Shown one piece after another: positions 22,856-33,074 of a stretch of DNA of 33,074 nucleotides (its first letter is position 1; each line of letters begins with the position of its first letter). The position numbers and the translations under genes were made by a program. The notes beneath the pieces were generated by a model. The model did not search any database and had not been told where the DNA came from. It was given only the letters and a program-made list of their open reading frames with translations. Source of the stretch: Myxococcales bacterium (GTDB taxonomy: Bacteria > Myxococcota_A > Polyangia > Palsa-1104 > SHYY01); contig SHYY01000053.1 in NCBI GenBank assembly GCA_009692555.1, positions 1 to 33,074 of the forward strand, read 5' to 3'.

Positions 22856-22992
22856 CGCGCGGTCGGAGATCGTTCTTTGACCTTGCGCGTTCCACAAGAA
22901 AGGGACCGGGTCCCTTTTCCCCCCCGCGGAGAGCGCCGCCAGGCAGAGCCCGGCAACGCTCACGCAGCTAGTGCCGGCTCCAGGAGGTTCGC

Positions 22993-23574
22993 GTGACCAG
23001 CGCTCGAATCGCTGCGAAGATGCGCAAGCTGCGCGAGGACCACGAGGACGAGGAGATGGAGAACGGGGAGCTCAACCTCGTCCCGTTCCTCGATATCGTG
23101 ACCAATGTCATCATGTTCCTGATGATGACGACCAGCTTCGCCGCGGCGCTCTCCGACATCAACGTCAGCGCCCCGACCACCAGCGCGGTGGGCAGCGCGG
23201 CCACCGACGCCCAGCCGAAGCAGGATCTCAACCTCACCCTTCAGATCTCCGACAAGGGGTTCATCATCGCCTGCGCCGGCGGCGTCATCTACCAGGGCTG
23301 CTCGATCTCCCCGACCGGCGACTTCGTGAACTGCCTCCCCGGAAACGTGCTGCCGACGCTGCCCAAGGTGAACGGCGCCTACGACTACGCCGGCCTCACC
23401 AGGATGATGAAGCAGATCAAGGGCATCGCGCTCGCCGCCGACGAAACCAAGGTGATCCTGAACGCCAACCCGGAGATCACCTACGAGGTCGTGGTGGCGG
23501 CGATGGATGCCTCGCGCAGCGACGGGGCGAAGGTGATGTTCCCCGATGTGCTCCTCTCGGCGGGTGTGAACTAG
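22993..23574 (+). CDS. ExbD/TolR family protein 1
   Basis: 193 residues from a GTG at 22993 with AGGAGG just upstream. A charged cytoplasmic N-terminus leads to the single membrane helix NLVPFLDIVTNVIMFLMMTT; Asp34 is the expected proton-carrying residue. The periplasmic domain contains three cysteines (IACAGG, YQGCSISP, NCLPGN), unusual for the family, and a C-terminal TolR-like fold (TKVILNANPEITYEVVVAAM). It lies 137 bases after exbB, and the next TolR gene starts two bases after its stop. Confidence 0.88.
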   Translation: MTSARIAAKMRKLREDHEDEEMENGELNLVPFLDIVTNVIMFLMMTTSFAAALSDINVSAPTTSAVGSAATDAQPKQDLNLTLQISDKGFIIACAGGVIYQGCSISPTGDFVNCLPGNVLPTLPKVNGAYDYAGLTRMMKQIKGIALAADETKVILNANPEITYEVVVAAMDASRSDGAKVMFPDVLLSAGVN

Positions 23575-23575
23575 G

Positions 23576-24124
23576 ATGAGTCACAACCTCACCCGGCGCG
23601 CGGCGCGCAAGTCGCTCGCCAAGTTCAAGGCCAAGCTGGGCGACGCCGACGAGGTCGGCCACCTCAACATCACCGCGATGATGGACATGATGTCCATCCT
23701 CCTCGTGTTCATGCTCAAGCAGTTCGCCGCCGAGCAGGCGTCGATGAACGTCTCCGAGGCGCTGCAGCTGCCGAAGTCGTCGTCGACGCAGCAGTTCACC
23801 CAGCAGGTCAACGTCACCGTCTCCACCACGGCGATCATCGTCGAGGGCGAGGCGCTGGTCTCGGTGCGCGCGGGCGCGGTCGATCCCGGCGCGAAGCGCG
23901 ACGGACCGAGCGGCTACTACATCACGCCGGTGGTCGATACGCTGCAGAAGCACGCCAATCGCTTGAAGAAGATCGGCCTGATGGGCGGCGGCAAGTTCGA
24001 GGGCACGCTGCTCCTGTTGGTCGACCGTTCGATCCCCTACCGCCTCGTCACCGAGGTGCTGTACTCCGCCGGCCAGGCCGAGTTTCGCAACTACCGCCTG
24101 GTCGTCCTCAGCAAGGGCGGCTAG
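23576..24124 (+). CDS. ExbD/TolR family protein 2
   Basis: 182 residues. A basic N-terminus precedes the helix LNITAMMDMMSILLVFMLKQ; Asp37 is the likely proton carrier. The periplasmic part ends in a TolR-like domain (GTLLLLVDRSIPYRLVTEVLYSAGQAEF). It differs clearly from the first ExbD (no cysteines, QLPKSSSTQQF linker), so the two probably form a heteromeric pair in one stator rather than redundant copies. The start is the ATG at 23576, directly after the previous stop. Confidence 0.88.
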   Translation: MSHNLTRRAARKSLAKFKAKLGDADEVGHLNITAMMDMMSILLVFMLKQFAAEQASMNVSEALQLPKSSSTQQFTQQVNVTVSTTAIIVEGEALVSVRAGAVDPGAKRDGPSGYYITPVVDTLQKHANRLKKIGLMGGGKFEGTLLLLVDRSIPYRLVTEVLYSAGQAEFRNYRLVVLSKGG

Positions 24125-24162
24125 CCCGCCCGCTTCAAGCTCCCCCTCTCTCAATCCCTCTC

Positions 24163-24190
24163 TTGACGTGCCGGACGCCTCATGTTACGA
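24163..24190 (+). promoter_or_regulatory. Promoter-like sequence upstream of hppA
   Basis: TTGACG (24163-24168), a 16-base spacer and TTACGA (24185-24190) follow a pyrimidine-rich stretch after the second exbD stop. It would give a leader of about 75 bases. The -10 match is moderate. Confidence 0.45.
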
Positions 24191-24270
24191 GGCTGCGCCG
24201 CGGCGCGCGGGCGGGGGACACCGTCGCACGCCGCTCCACTTCTCACCCGGCACCGGGAGGCAATCCCCAG

Positions 24271-26751
<2,481 letters not shown>

Positions 26752-26766
26752 CCCGGTTAGGGCCCG

Positions 26767-26944
26767 CGAATGGGCAAGTCGATCGATGATCGCGGTCCGA
26801 GGCGCCCGGATGGCGAGGCGCGAGGAGGGAGAATACTCTCTGTATTCGACCGACGAGCTTCCCCCCAAAAACACAGAAGGGGGGCAAGCCCCCCGAAGCC
26901 TGCCGGGATACATCGGCCGCGAGGGCGATCGAGTTGTCCGTTCG
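26767..26944 (-). ncRNA. Structured 3' element Y (same core as element X, opposite orientation)
   Basis: Read on the minus strand it starts eight bases after the slyD stop. Arms 26926-26944 and 26767-26785 pair at 18 of 19 positions (two G-U), although their sequence is unrelated to the arms of element X. The core repeats the order in X: GCTTC/GAAGC, G6-CTTG-C6, second G6 run, then GAATAC-AGAGA-GTATTC (26847 back to 26831), where X has GCCTAC/GTAGGC. The loop is constant and the stem changes are compensated. An inner CGCGG/CCGCG stem is also present. It could be an RNA, a UTR element or a MITE. Confidence 0.6.
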
Positions 26945-26951
26945 CTGCCCC

Positions 26952-27434
26952 TTAGTGCTGGTGCCCGTTCCCTTCGTGGGAGTGGCCGTGGGTGAGCTCC
27001 TCAAGCGTGGCGTCGCGCACCTCGATCACGGTGACGTGGAAATGCAGCGTCACCCCGGCGAGCGGGTGATTGGCGTCGACCAGCACCGCATCATCGCGCA
27101 CCTCGATCACCCGCACCGGCACCGGCGAGCCGTCGTCGTTCTCGCCCATGAAGGCGTCGCCCTCGGTGAGGCTGAGATCGGGCGGAAAGGCGGAGCGCGG
27201 GACGGTGAAGACGCCGTTCGGATCGGGCATGCCGTAGCCGTCCTCGGGCGCGACCACCACTTCCTTCTCCGCGCCCACGTCGAGCCCGAGCAGCGCGCTC
27301 TCCAGGCCGGCCACGATCTGGCCCCCGCCGTGGAGGTAGCTGAGCGGCTCGCCGCCTTCGGAGGTGTCGAGGATCTCTCCGTCCCCGTCGCGCAGCGTGT
27401 AGTCGAGCTTCACGATCTTGCGTGGTCCGATCAT
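26952..27434 (-). CDS. slyD: FKBP-type peptidyl-prolyl isomerase, SlyD-like
   Basis: 160 residues from the ATG at 27434 (MIGPRKIVKLDYTLRDGDGE). The split FKBP domain (SYLHGGGQIVAGLESALLG) encloses an insert-in-flap domain (PEDGYGMPDPNGVF ... VPVRVIEV), and LVDANHPLAGVTLHFHVTV closes it, as in SlyD. The C-terminus, THGHSHEGNGHQH, is a short His-rich tail able to bind Ni2+ or Zn2+. It acts as a cytoplasmic folding catalyst, chaperone and possible metallochaperone. It is divergent from the membrane protein at 27521, and a structured element follows its stop. Confidence 0.93.
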   Translation of the reverse strand: MIGPRKIVKLDYTLRDGDGEILDTSEGGEPLSYLHGGGQIVAGLESALLGLDVGAEKEVVVAPEDGYGMPDPNGVFTVPRSAFPPDLSLTEGDAFMGENDDGSPVPVRVIEVRDDAVLVDANHPLAGVTLHFHVTVIEVRDATLEELTHGHSHEGNGHQH

Positions 27435-27520
27435 GCGCGCATGATGCAAGAGGCTCCACGGGGGGTCAAGCTTCCCGCCGTCGTGGCACCGTCGTGGCGG
27501 CGTGCTAGATCGAACGCGCG

Positions 27521-28132
27521 ATGAGCAACCTGCCACGGAGCGTCTACGCGCTCGCCGCGCTCGCTGTCCTACTCGGCGGGTTCGGGGTGTCGCGCTCGCT
27601 GTTCGAACAGATCGCCCCCTACCTCGGGTCGTACGAGAGCTACGTGAGCAGCCGTCGCCGCGAGGTGGAGGTCCGCAACGGCTTCAACTCGCCCGAGGTG
27701 GCGTCGGAGATCGTCCAGCGCGCGGGCGATCAGCTGGGGGAGCGCGCCTGGACCCGCCGCTTCATCAACCTCCCCCTCGGGGTGGCGAACCTGCTCCTCT
27801 CGGCGATGCTCTTCGCAGGCGCTCTGCGCGCGCTGCAGCGGTCGGCGTGGGGGCACGGGGCGTGGCAGTTCGCGGCGCGCCTCAGCATCCCCTACACGGC
27901 GCTCCACGCGGCGGTGGCGATGTTCACGGCGCGCGACGGATGGGACGCGAGCGCGGCGCTCTTCATCAACCTCTCCCTGCAGCTCAACGTCCCTGTCGAG
28001 ACGCTGGCTGACATCGAGTTGATGCGGGAGCGGGTCTTCAGCGGCCTGTGGGCGATGATCGCGATCGGCTTCTTCGTCACCTGCGCGACCTTCCTCGCGC
28101 GGCCGAAGGTGAAGGCGCTGTTCAGCGAGTGA
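27521..28132 (+). CDS. Hypothetical integral membrane protein
   Basis: 203 residues with about four membrane helices: near the N-terminus (SVYALAALAVLLGGFGV), mid (LPLGVANLLLSAMLFAGALR), then SIPYTALHAAVAMF and near the C-terminus (LWAMIAIGFFVTCATFLA). A ~55-residue charged, probably periplasmic loop follows helix 1. No family recognised. It shares 86 bases of intergenic DNA with divergent slyD, and its last 11 bases overlap the 3' end of the convergent membrane protein gene. Confidence 0.65.
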   Translation: MSNLPRSVYALAALAVLLGGFGVSRSLFEQIAPYLGSYESYVSSRRREVEVRNGFNSPEVASEIVQRAGDQLGERAWTRRFINLPLGVANLLLSAMLFAGALRALQRSAWGHGAWQFAARLSIPYTALHAAVAMFTARDGWDASAALFINLSLQLNVPVETLADIELMRERVFSGLWAMIAIGFFVTCATFLARPKVKALFSE

Positions 28133-28853
28133 GGTAGCGGGCTATCGGGCGGGCGAACGGGGTGGCCGCGGCGGTGAGGAGCAGGCCGGCGGGGAGCCCG
28201 AAAGGGAGGGGAGAGAGCACGCCCGAAGCGGTCGCGTGCGGGGTGCCGAGGAGCCCGCCGCCGAGCGCCACCAGGCCCGCGCCGCCGAGTGCCAGCACGC
28301 CCCAGGTGCGTCCGCGCAGCAGGCCGAAGAGGCCCGCGCTCCCGAGGACGACGAGGCCGAGCGAGCCACCCGAGGGAGCGAGACCGCGCAGGATCAGCCA
28401 CGGCAGACCGACCGCGGCTAGGATCACCGCGGTGCGCAGCCGGCCGACCGCGCGGTCGTCGAGCTTGCTCTGCTCGCGCCACCCGGGGCGCGACTCGAAG
28501 GCCGCCGCCATCCCCGTGCCGGCCATGCACAGGACGATCAGGGCGTGCATCACCGCGAAGGCGATCGCCTGCGGGAGTGGGTCGACGAGCAGGATCATCC
28601 CCCCCATGAGCACGCCCCACAGCCCCAGGCCGAGCGCGAACCAGCGCCCCCAGAACCAGCCCGCAGCGACGGCGAAAAAGGCGATCGTGTAGCAGGCCGC
28701 CCAGCCGCCGAAGAGCGGCACCCACTCGGGTGCCTGAGAGCCGAGGATCAGCGCCATCAGCAGGAAGTAGCTCGCGTAGAAGCCGAGACAGAGGAGCGCG
28801 ATCGCCTTGCGCTCGCCGATCAGGCCACCTGCCGTGGGAACGGGTTCGGTCAT
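28122..28853 (-). CDS. Hypothetical multi-pass membrane protein, paralogue of the upstream gene
   Basis: 243 residues from the ATG at 28853, with the ribosome site GAGGTG. About seven hydrophobic segments. It shares with its neighbour at 28931 the N-terminal GERKAIALLCLGFYA, the WFWGRWFA motif, a KLDD segment before the second half and GLLRGRTWGVLALGGAG. The two arose by tandem duplication. It lacks the ~15-residue N-terminal helix of the longer copy. It overlaps the convergent gene at 27521 by 11 bases. Function unknown. Confidence 0.7.
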   Translation of the reverse strand: MTEPVPTAGGLIGERKAIALLCLGFYASYFLLMALILGSQAPEWVPLFGGWAACYTIAFFAVAAGWFWGRWFALGLGLWGVLMGGMILLVDPLPQAIAFAVMHALIVLCMAGTGMAAAFESRPGWREQSKLDDRAVGRLRTAVILAAVGLPWLILRGLAPSGGSLGLVVLGSAGLFGLLRGRTWGVLALGGAGLVALGGGLLGTPHATASGVLSPLPFGLPAGLLLTAAATPFARPIARYLTR

Positions 28854-28930
28854 CGGACACCTCGCTCGGGGGGATGCTGCGGAGAAGTGTAGCGCCGCCG
28901 GGGCGGCCGAGGAAGGGGCGCGGGGAGGGC

Positions 28931-29755
28931 CTACGCGGTGCGGCGGCGCAGCACGAAGGCCAGGACCGGCTTCGTGAACGGGAGCGCCGCGAGCACGAGC
29001 AGGACACCGCTCAGCACACCGAACATCGCGGGCGGCACCGAGGCGATCTGCAGCGGCGCAGCGCCGAGGGAGAAGAAGTACTCGTGCGACGCGCCAAAGG
29101 ACGAAGCGATCGCCGCGATGCCTGCGCCGCCGAGCGCGATCACTCCCCAGGTGCGCCCGCGCAGGAGGCCGCAAAGACCGACCACACCGACGGCGAGGAT
29201 CGCCATCGCGGCCCCTTCGCGTGGGCCGAGGGCGAACATGATCAGGCCGGGGAGGCTGGCCGCGGTGCGGGTGACCGAGTGCTTGATCCGCAGCACGCCC
29301 TGGTCGTCGAGCTTCCAGCGCTGGCGCCACTCCGCGCGCGCATCGTAGACCGCAGCCATCTTCTCGCCGCGCAGCGCGCCCGAGACGATGGCGTGGGTGA
29401 GGCCGAAGATCGCCATCTGGAGGAAGATCTCGCCGAAGACGTCGGGGTCGCGGAGCAGCGTCAGCACCAGCGACATGACCGCCATCGTCAGGCCGCCGTT
29501 GCCGAGGCCGATGGCGAACCAGCGCCCCCAGAACCAGTCGGCCGCGAGGGCGAAGAAGCCGATCCCGTAGCAGGCCGCGAGCCCGAAGAAGCAGGCGGTC
29601 CATTCGGGCAGGTTGCTCATCGCGATCAGGCCCATGATCGTGAAGATGGTGGCGTAGAAGCCGAGCGAGAAGAGCGCCATCGCCTTGCGCTCCCCGACAA
29701 AGCCGACATGGGTGAGGCGTTCACGGAGCTTGATCAGCTGTTCCACCAGGTTCAT
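28931..29755 (-). CDS. Hypothetical multi-pass membrane protein, paralogue of the downstream gene
   Basis: 274 residues from the ATG at 29755, with ribosome site GAGGTGA in the same GAGGTGNCCGATG context as its paralogue. An amphipathic N-terminus (MNLVEQLIKLRERLTHVGF) precedes about seven hydrophobic segments. Shared landmarks are GERKAMALFSLGFYA, WFWGRWFA, KLDDQGVLR and GLLRGRTWGVIALGGAG. It is probably the promoter-proximal gene of a two-gene operon with the paralogue, 77 bases downstream. Function unknown; the constant soluble segment between the two halves (WRQRWKLDD) suggests a cytoplasmic contact site. Confidence 0.7.
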   Translation of the reverse strand: MNLVEQLIKLRERLTHVGFVGERKAMALFSLGFYATIFTIMGLIAMSNLPEWTACFFGLAACYGIGFFALAADWFWGRWFAIGLGNGGLTMAVMSLVLTLLRDPDVFGEIFLQMAIFGLTHAIVSGALRGEKMAAVYDARAEWRQRWKLDDQGVLRIKHSVTRTAASLPGLIMFALGPREGAAMAILAVGVVGLCGLLRGRTWGVIALGGAGIAAIASSFGASHEYFFSLGAAPLQIASVPPAMFGVLSGVLLVLAALPFTKPVLAFVLRRRTA

Positions 29756-29785
29756 CGGTCACCTCGCAGGAGTTCTTGACTCCCC

Positions 29786-29813
29786 AGTATACGCGGGTCC
29801 CGGCGCTTCTCCA
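29786..29813 (-). promoter_or_regulatory. Promoter-like sequence of the paralogous membrane protein pair
   Basis: On the minus strand, TGGAGA (29813-29808), a 16-base spacer and TATACT (29791-29786) lie about 30 bases before the start at 29755. The -10 box is good and the -35 box is moderate. Confidence 0.45.
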
Positions 29814-29863
29814 CCTCGCGCCTCGCTTTCCGGGCGCGGTTCCCTAGAGTAGGATCACGCCCG

Positions 29864-31420
29864 ATGGCGTCCACGGGCAACCTGACACGCGCGATGCTCG
29901 ACGATCACCTGGCCTCGGGGCGCGGCGAGGTGATCGCGATCCGCGAGCCCCGGCGCTCCTGGAGCTACGCGCGCCTCGCGGGGGAGGCCGGGCGGTGCGG
30001 CGCGGCCTTTCTCTCGCGCGGGGTGGGGCCGGGCGATCGCGTGGCGCTGCTGATGCACGACACCGCCGAGCTCGCCGCGGCGCTCCTCGGCGCGATGCGG
30101 ATCGGCGCGCTCCCGATGCCGGTCTCGACGCTGCTGCGGGCGCCCGACGTGCGCGCGATCCTCGCCGACGCGCGGCCCAAGCTGGTGGTGGTTCACCGCG
30201 ATCTCTCGGCGGTGATCGACGAGGTGTGCGAGGAGCTGCCGGGCGCCCCCGAGGTGCTGGTCGCCAACCAGGGGCCGCAGCCGGAGGGCGAGCACGCCGA
30301 CCTGCTCTCGGTGATCGCCGCGCAGGCGCCGAGCTGCCCACCCTTCGACGGGGAGGGCCCATCGCTCCTGCTCTACAGCGGCGGCACCGGCGGCGCACCG
30401 AAGGGCATTCCCCACAGCGCCGACGCGGTGCGCGCCTCGTTCCATTCGTGGGCGCGCGGAGTGATCGATCTCGGCGCCGGCGATCGCGTGTTCGCGACGA
30501 TGAAGCTCCCCTCGGCGTTCGGCCTCGGTCTCGGGCTGCTCTTCCCGCTGCTCGCCGGATCGACCACCTGCCTCCTGCCGGGGCGCGCCCGCCCGCAGGC
30601 GGTGTTCGAGGCGATGGCGCTCTTCTCACCGACCGTGTTCGCCGCCACGCCGAGTCTCTACCTGCAGATGCTGCAGGACTTCCGTGACAGCACCGCGCCG
30701 CGCCCTCCCTACTTCCGCGGAGTGCGGGTCGCGGTGTCCGGGGCCGAGCCGCTGCCCGCCCAGCTGTGGGCGCGGGCGCGCGAGGCGTTCGGGGTCGACC
30801 TCCTGCATGGCTTCGGCTCGACGGAGGCGCTGCACTTCTTCCTCTCCTACCGTCCCGGCGATGTCCACCCCGGCGCCGCCGGCAAGCTCTGCGACGGCTA
30901 CGAGGCGCGGGTGGTCGACGAGCAGGGCCGCGAGGTGCCCGAGGAGGCGATGGGCGAGCTGGAGATCCGCGGCCCGTCGGTGGCGCGGACCTGGTTCCGG
31001 CCGAGCGCGGATCCGTCCCCGTTCCGCGACGACGGCTGGCTCCACACCGGCGAGCGCTTCTTCGTCGACCAGGGCGGCTGGTTCTTCCACTGCGGGCGCA
31101 CCGACGATCTGTTCAAGGTGTCGGGCAAGTGGGTCGCGCCGACCGAGGTGGAGAACACGCTGCTCGCGCACCCCGCGGTGTGGGAGTGCGCCGTGGTGGG
31201 CCAGGAGGACGAGAGCGGTCTCACCATCCCGGTGGCGTACGTGGTCCCGAACGTCGGGCACGAGCCGACGAACGACCTCGGCCTCGAGCTGATGGAGTTC
31301 GTGAAGCGGGAGATCGCTCCCTACAAGTTCCCGCGGCGGGTCGAGTTCATCCGCGAGCTGCCGCGAAGCGCGCAGGGCAAGGTGCAGCGGTGGCGGCTCC
31401 CCCGGCCGGCGGCGACCTAG
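29864..31420 (+). CDS. AMP-dependent acyl-CoA synthetase, benzoate-CoA-ligase-like
   Basis: 518 residues of the adenylate-forming family. The phosphate-binding loop is YSGGTGGAPKG (about residues 169-179), and HGFGSTEALHFFLS holds the adenine-binding segment. GWLHTGERF and HCGRTDDLFKVSGKWVAPTE mark the hinge. The catalytic Lys506 is in AQGKVQRWRL. The GSTE-x-LHxFLS motif and the CGRTDDLFKVSGKW hinge are closest to benzoate-CoA ligases, which activate aromatic acids with ATP and CoA; other acyl substrates are possible. No ring-degradation genes are nearby. The next gene starts within its last 31 bases. Confidence 0.85.
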   Translation: MASTGNLTRAMLDDHLASGRGEVIAIREPRRSWSYARLAGEAGRCGAAFLSRGVGPGDRVALLMHDTAELAAALLGAMRIGALPMPVSTLLRAPDVRAILADARPKLVVVHRDLSAVIDEVCEELPGAPEVLVANQGPQPEGEHADLLSVIAAQAPSCPPFDGEGPSLLLYSGGTGGAPKGIPHSADAVRASFHSWARGVIDLGAGDRVFATMKLPSAFGLGLGLLFPLLAGSTTCLLPGRARPQAVFEAMALFSPTVFAATPSLYLQMLQDFRDSTAPRPPYFRGVRVAVSGAEPLPAQLWARAREAFGVDLLHGFGSTEALHFFLSYRPGDVHPGAAGKLCDGYEARVVDEQGREVPEEAMGELEIRGPSVARTWFRPSADPSPFRDDGWLHTGERFFVDQGGWFFHCGRTDDLFKVSGKWVAPTEVENTLLAHPAVWECAVVGQEDESGLTIPVAYVVPNVGHEPTNDLGLELMEFVKREIAPYKFPRRVEFIRELPRSAQGKVQRWRLPRPAAT

Positions 31421-32202
31421 AACTCTCGACCTTCGAGCGCGCTTTTGCCGTCGCTGCGTTGCGCGCTCTGGAGGGCGGCGCCGCCCAGTTCCTGGCATCC
31501 CAGGGAGAGGAGTCGCGCGGGGCAGAGCTCGCTGCCGCAGCGCGCGCCCTTGAAGAAGGCGGCGGCGGCGCGCTGGCAAGGGAGGTGGCGCGTCTCGACG
31601 CCGCGCCTCCTGACGGAATCGAGCGGGTCCATCCGAGCTGGTGGCACCGCGCGCCCGCCACCAGCCACCCGGCGGCGCGCACCTTCCTCGATCGCGCAGC
31701 GACGGCGCACCTGGTGGCGATGCCGGTCCCGGCCGCTGATCCGTCCGGGCTCTCCCTCGACACTCTGGAGGGTCTTCCTGCGGTCGCGCTGACGGAGCTG
31801 ATCGCGGCCCTGGGGCGTCGGCGCGTGGCCCTTGCCTTCTCGTCGTCACCGCCGGGAGCGCTGGCCCGTCTCTGCGCTCGCCTCGGCGAGCCGGCCGCCA
31901 GCGAGCTGCTCGCCGAGACGCGGTCACTCCGGCCGGATCACGACGAGGTGCGTGCCGCGCAGCGCTCGCTCTTCAAGCTCGCCGTCGACGCGGCAGACCC
32001 CTCGTCGCTGTTTCTGCTCGCGGGCGCACGCTGGCTCGCCCCGTCGCTGGCTGGGCGCGGCGGCGACCGGCTGCGTCGCGTGGCCCAGCGCCTCCCCGAG
32101 CCGATCGGACGCCTGCTCGCCTCGCAGGCGGGCGCCCCGGCGACCCTGCCGGAGATCGCAGCGTGCGCGCGCGCGGTGCGCGAACTCGCCGCCGGCGCCT
32201 GA
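31390..32202 (+). CDS. Hypothetical helical protein, possibly FliG-like
   Basis: 270 residues from a GTG at 31390, overlapping the ligase by 31 bases. The protein is Ala/Leu/Arg-rich and mostly helical. A VHPSWWHRA motif is followed by LEGLPAVALTELIAALGRRR and two further helical blocks resembling the armadillo-like repeats of FliG-type proteins; this likeness is from memory and weak. No signal peptide or membrane helix. The overlap suggests coupled expression with the acyl-CoA ligase, but no shared function is evident. Confidence 0.55.
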   Translation: MAAPPAGGDLELSTFERAFAVAALRALEGGAAQFLASQGEESRGAELAAAARALEEGGGGALAREVARLDAAPPDGIERVHPSWWHRAPATSHPAARTFLDRAATAHLVAMPVPAADPSGLSLDTLEGLPAVALTELIAALGRRRVALAFSSSPPGALARLCARLGEPAASELLAETRSLRPDHDEVRAAQRSLFKLAVDAADPSSLFLLAGARWLAPSLAGRGGDRLRRVAQRLPEPIGRLLASQAGAPATLPEIAACARAVRELAAGA

Positions 32203-32250
32203 AGCGCGGCCCAGCGTTGCCGTGGGCGTGGCCCGTGGTAAACCGCGGGC

Positions 32251-32832
32251 GTGAAGATCGTTGCTGCCATCCTCGCCGGTGGGCGCGCCTCCCGGCTCGG
32301 GGGAGTGCTGAAGCCGCTCCTCACCGTGGCGGGTCGTCGCATCCTCGATCGGCAGCTCGAGGTGCTGGTTCCGCTCTGCGATGAGGTGCTCCTCCTCGGC
32401 GACGACCCGCGCCTCGACGGTCTCGGGGCACGCCTCGTCCCCGACCGTCATCCGGGGCGCGGCCCGCTCTCCGGGCTCGACGCGGCTCTCCACGCCACCG
32501 ACGCCGAGGCGGTGCTCCTCGTCGGGGGCGACATGCCGGGGCTGTCCCGCCGCGCGCTCGAGATCGTGCTCGCCGCCGGGCCCGCTGCCGACGCCGCGGT
32601 GCCGTTCGTCGCCGGCTTTCCCGAGCCGCTCCACGCGCGCTACCACCGTCGGGTGGGCGAGTGCGTGGCGGCCCTCCTCGGCGCCGAGCGGCACGGGCTC
32701 CACGATCTGCTCGATCAGATCACCGTCCATCGCGTCGCCGAGGCGATCCTCCGCACGGTCGATCCCGCCCTGCTCACGCTCGCCAACGTCAACACCCCGG
32801 ACGATCTCGCTCGCCTCGATGCCCTCCTTTGA
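32251..32832 (+). CDS. mobA: Molybdenum cofactor guanylyltransferase (MobA-like)
   Basis: 193 residues from a GTG at 32251 (MKIVAAILAGGRASRLGG). The nucleotide-binding LAGGRASRLGG (residues 8-18) and Lys21 in KPLL, the PDRHPGRGPLSGL segment and GGDMPGLS fit MobA, which transfers GMP from GTP to molybdopterin; related MobA-like NTP transferases such as MocA (CMP) cannot be fully excluded. The C-terminal NVNTPDDLARL matches the family. It stands alone here, 48 bases after the preceding gene, with no molybdoenzyme gene in the window. Confidence 0.85.
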   Translation: MKIVAAILAGGRASRLGGVLKPLLTVAGRRILDRQLEVLVPLCDEVLLLGDDPRLDGLGARLVPDRHPGRGPLSGLDAALHATDAEAVLLVGGDMPGLSRRALEIVLAAGPAADAAVPFVAGFPEPLHARYHRRVGECVAALLGAERHGLHDLLDQITVHRVAEAILRTVDPALLTLANVNTPDDLARLDALL

Positions 32833-32857
32833 AAACCGGGCGCCTGAACCGGGTGCG

Positions 32858-33002
32858 CGGGTGCTTAACAGCGGAGGGGGCCCTCTTGCTGGCTCTTGCT
32901 CGTCACGTAGTCGTAGTCGTAGTCGTAGTCGTCCCGTCCGCAGCGACGGCAATCGAACTTCCTCCCGCAACAAATTCCTCCTGCCAACCGACCACCCTGG
33001 CC
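32858..33002 (+). repeat. Dispersed repeat block C
   Basis: The reverse complement of block A over 145 bp, with four hexamer units instead of five. Outside the hexamer tract only two substitutions are seen. Its outer end, CGGGTGCTTAA at 32858, matches the ends of A and B. It leads directly into a broken four-helix-bundle gene, as A does. Confidence 0.85.
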
Positions 33003-33012
33003 ACACTCGAGG

Positions 33013-33074
33013 ATGCCCCCTACATCGCCGAGGGAGCGGGCCGGTTCGGAGCGCCGGATGGCGCCCGCTTCTAC
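33013..33074 (+). pseudogene. Four-helix-bundle (IVS family) gene, internally deleted, cut by window edge
   Basis: After the GAGGATGCC start-site remnant the sequence jumps to TACATCGCCGAGGGAGCGGG, encoding YIAEGAGRFGAPDGARFY, the middle of the same protein as at 1-356. About 45 N-terminal codons are missing, and the surviving ATG is out of frame with the remaining coding part, so this copy is broken. It continues past the window. Confidence 0.75.

Noticed and set aside
22205..24124. Assigning the TolQRR set as a gliding-motility motor
   Set aside because: The gene order matches AglRQS, but no other gliding genes are present, so only the general stator role is supported.

Overview
The window is GC-rich (roughly 70% by eye) bacterial chromosome. 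It most resembles an uncultivated myxobacterium or relative (Myxococcota / former Deltaproteobacteria). The clues are many large secreted lipoproteins with Cys-rich repeats and Asp-Leu-rich linkers, a TPR protein with two C-terminal membrane helices, an exported caspase-like protein under an ECF sigma/anti-sigma pair, a TolQ-TolR-TolR motor set and a membrane pyrophosphatase. No rRNA, tRNA, CRISPR array, complete transposase or prophage was seen. The taxonomic placement is an inference from gene content.

Layout. 1-523: a frameshifted four-helix-bundle (23S rRNA IVS-family) gene and its conserved upstream block (repeat A). 607-3288: a large lipoprotein with seven Cys-rich repeats and two fibrinogen-like domains, convergent with ppsR (3292-4134, minus). 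4199-4679: a truncated VapC toxin, a second repeat block (B) and a nested palindrome. 4646-8437 (minus): radical SAM/SPASM protein, beta-barrel-like protein and GT39-like glycosyltransferase. 8720-12843: ECF sigma, zinc-finger anti-sigma, caspase/beta-barrel fusion, then a second sigma factor. 12844-13800: a degenerate stretch with low-complexity and direct repeats and a gene remnant. 13806-16947: TPR protein, beta-propeller lipoprotein and an orphan eutC. 16977-17785: an inverted-repeat element, a frameshifted MntA-type nucleotidyltransferase and non-coding sequence. 17786-19601: two lipoproteins, convergent. 19684-21771: a ureohydrolase and a DDAH-like amidinohydrolase. 22032-24124: promoter, ExbB/TolQ and two ExbD/TolR. 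24271-26751: hppA. 26952-29755: SlyD-like FKBP, a membrane protein and two tandem paralogous membrane proteins. 29864-32832: benzoate-CoA-ligase-like enzyme, an overlapping FliG-like/hypothetical gene and mobA. 32858-33074: third repeat block (C) and another broken four-helix-bundle gene.

How the parts may work together. The sigma/anti-sigma pair is translationally coupled and lies directly upstream of the caspase/beta-barrel gene, which suggests an envelope-signal-controlled exported protease. TolQRR and the pyrophosphatase are adjacent energy-coupling systems, each with its own promoter-like sequence. The ureohydrolase and DDAH-like enzymes both act on guanidino groups and probably share a pathway.

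The two least explained signals are non-coding. First, a ~150 bp block with hexamer repeats is dispersed with four-helix-bundle genes; it stays nearly identical while the genes decay. Second, a ~180-190 nt structured element sits directly at the 3' ends of two unrelated genes. Its outer stems differ in sequence between copies yet both pair, and one inner hairpin shows compensatory changes around a constant AGAGA loop.
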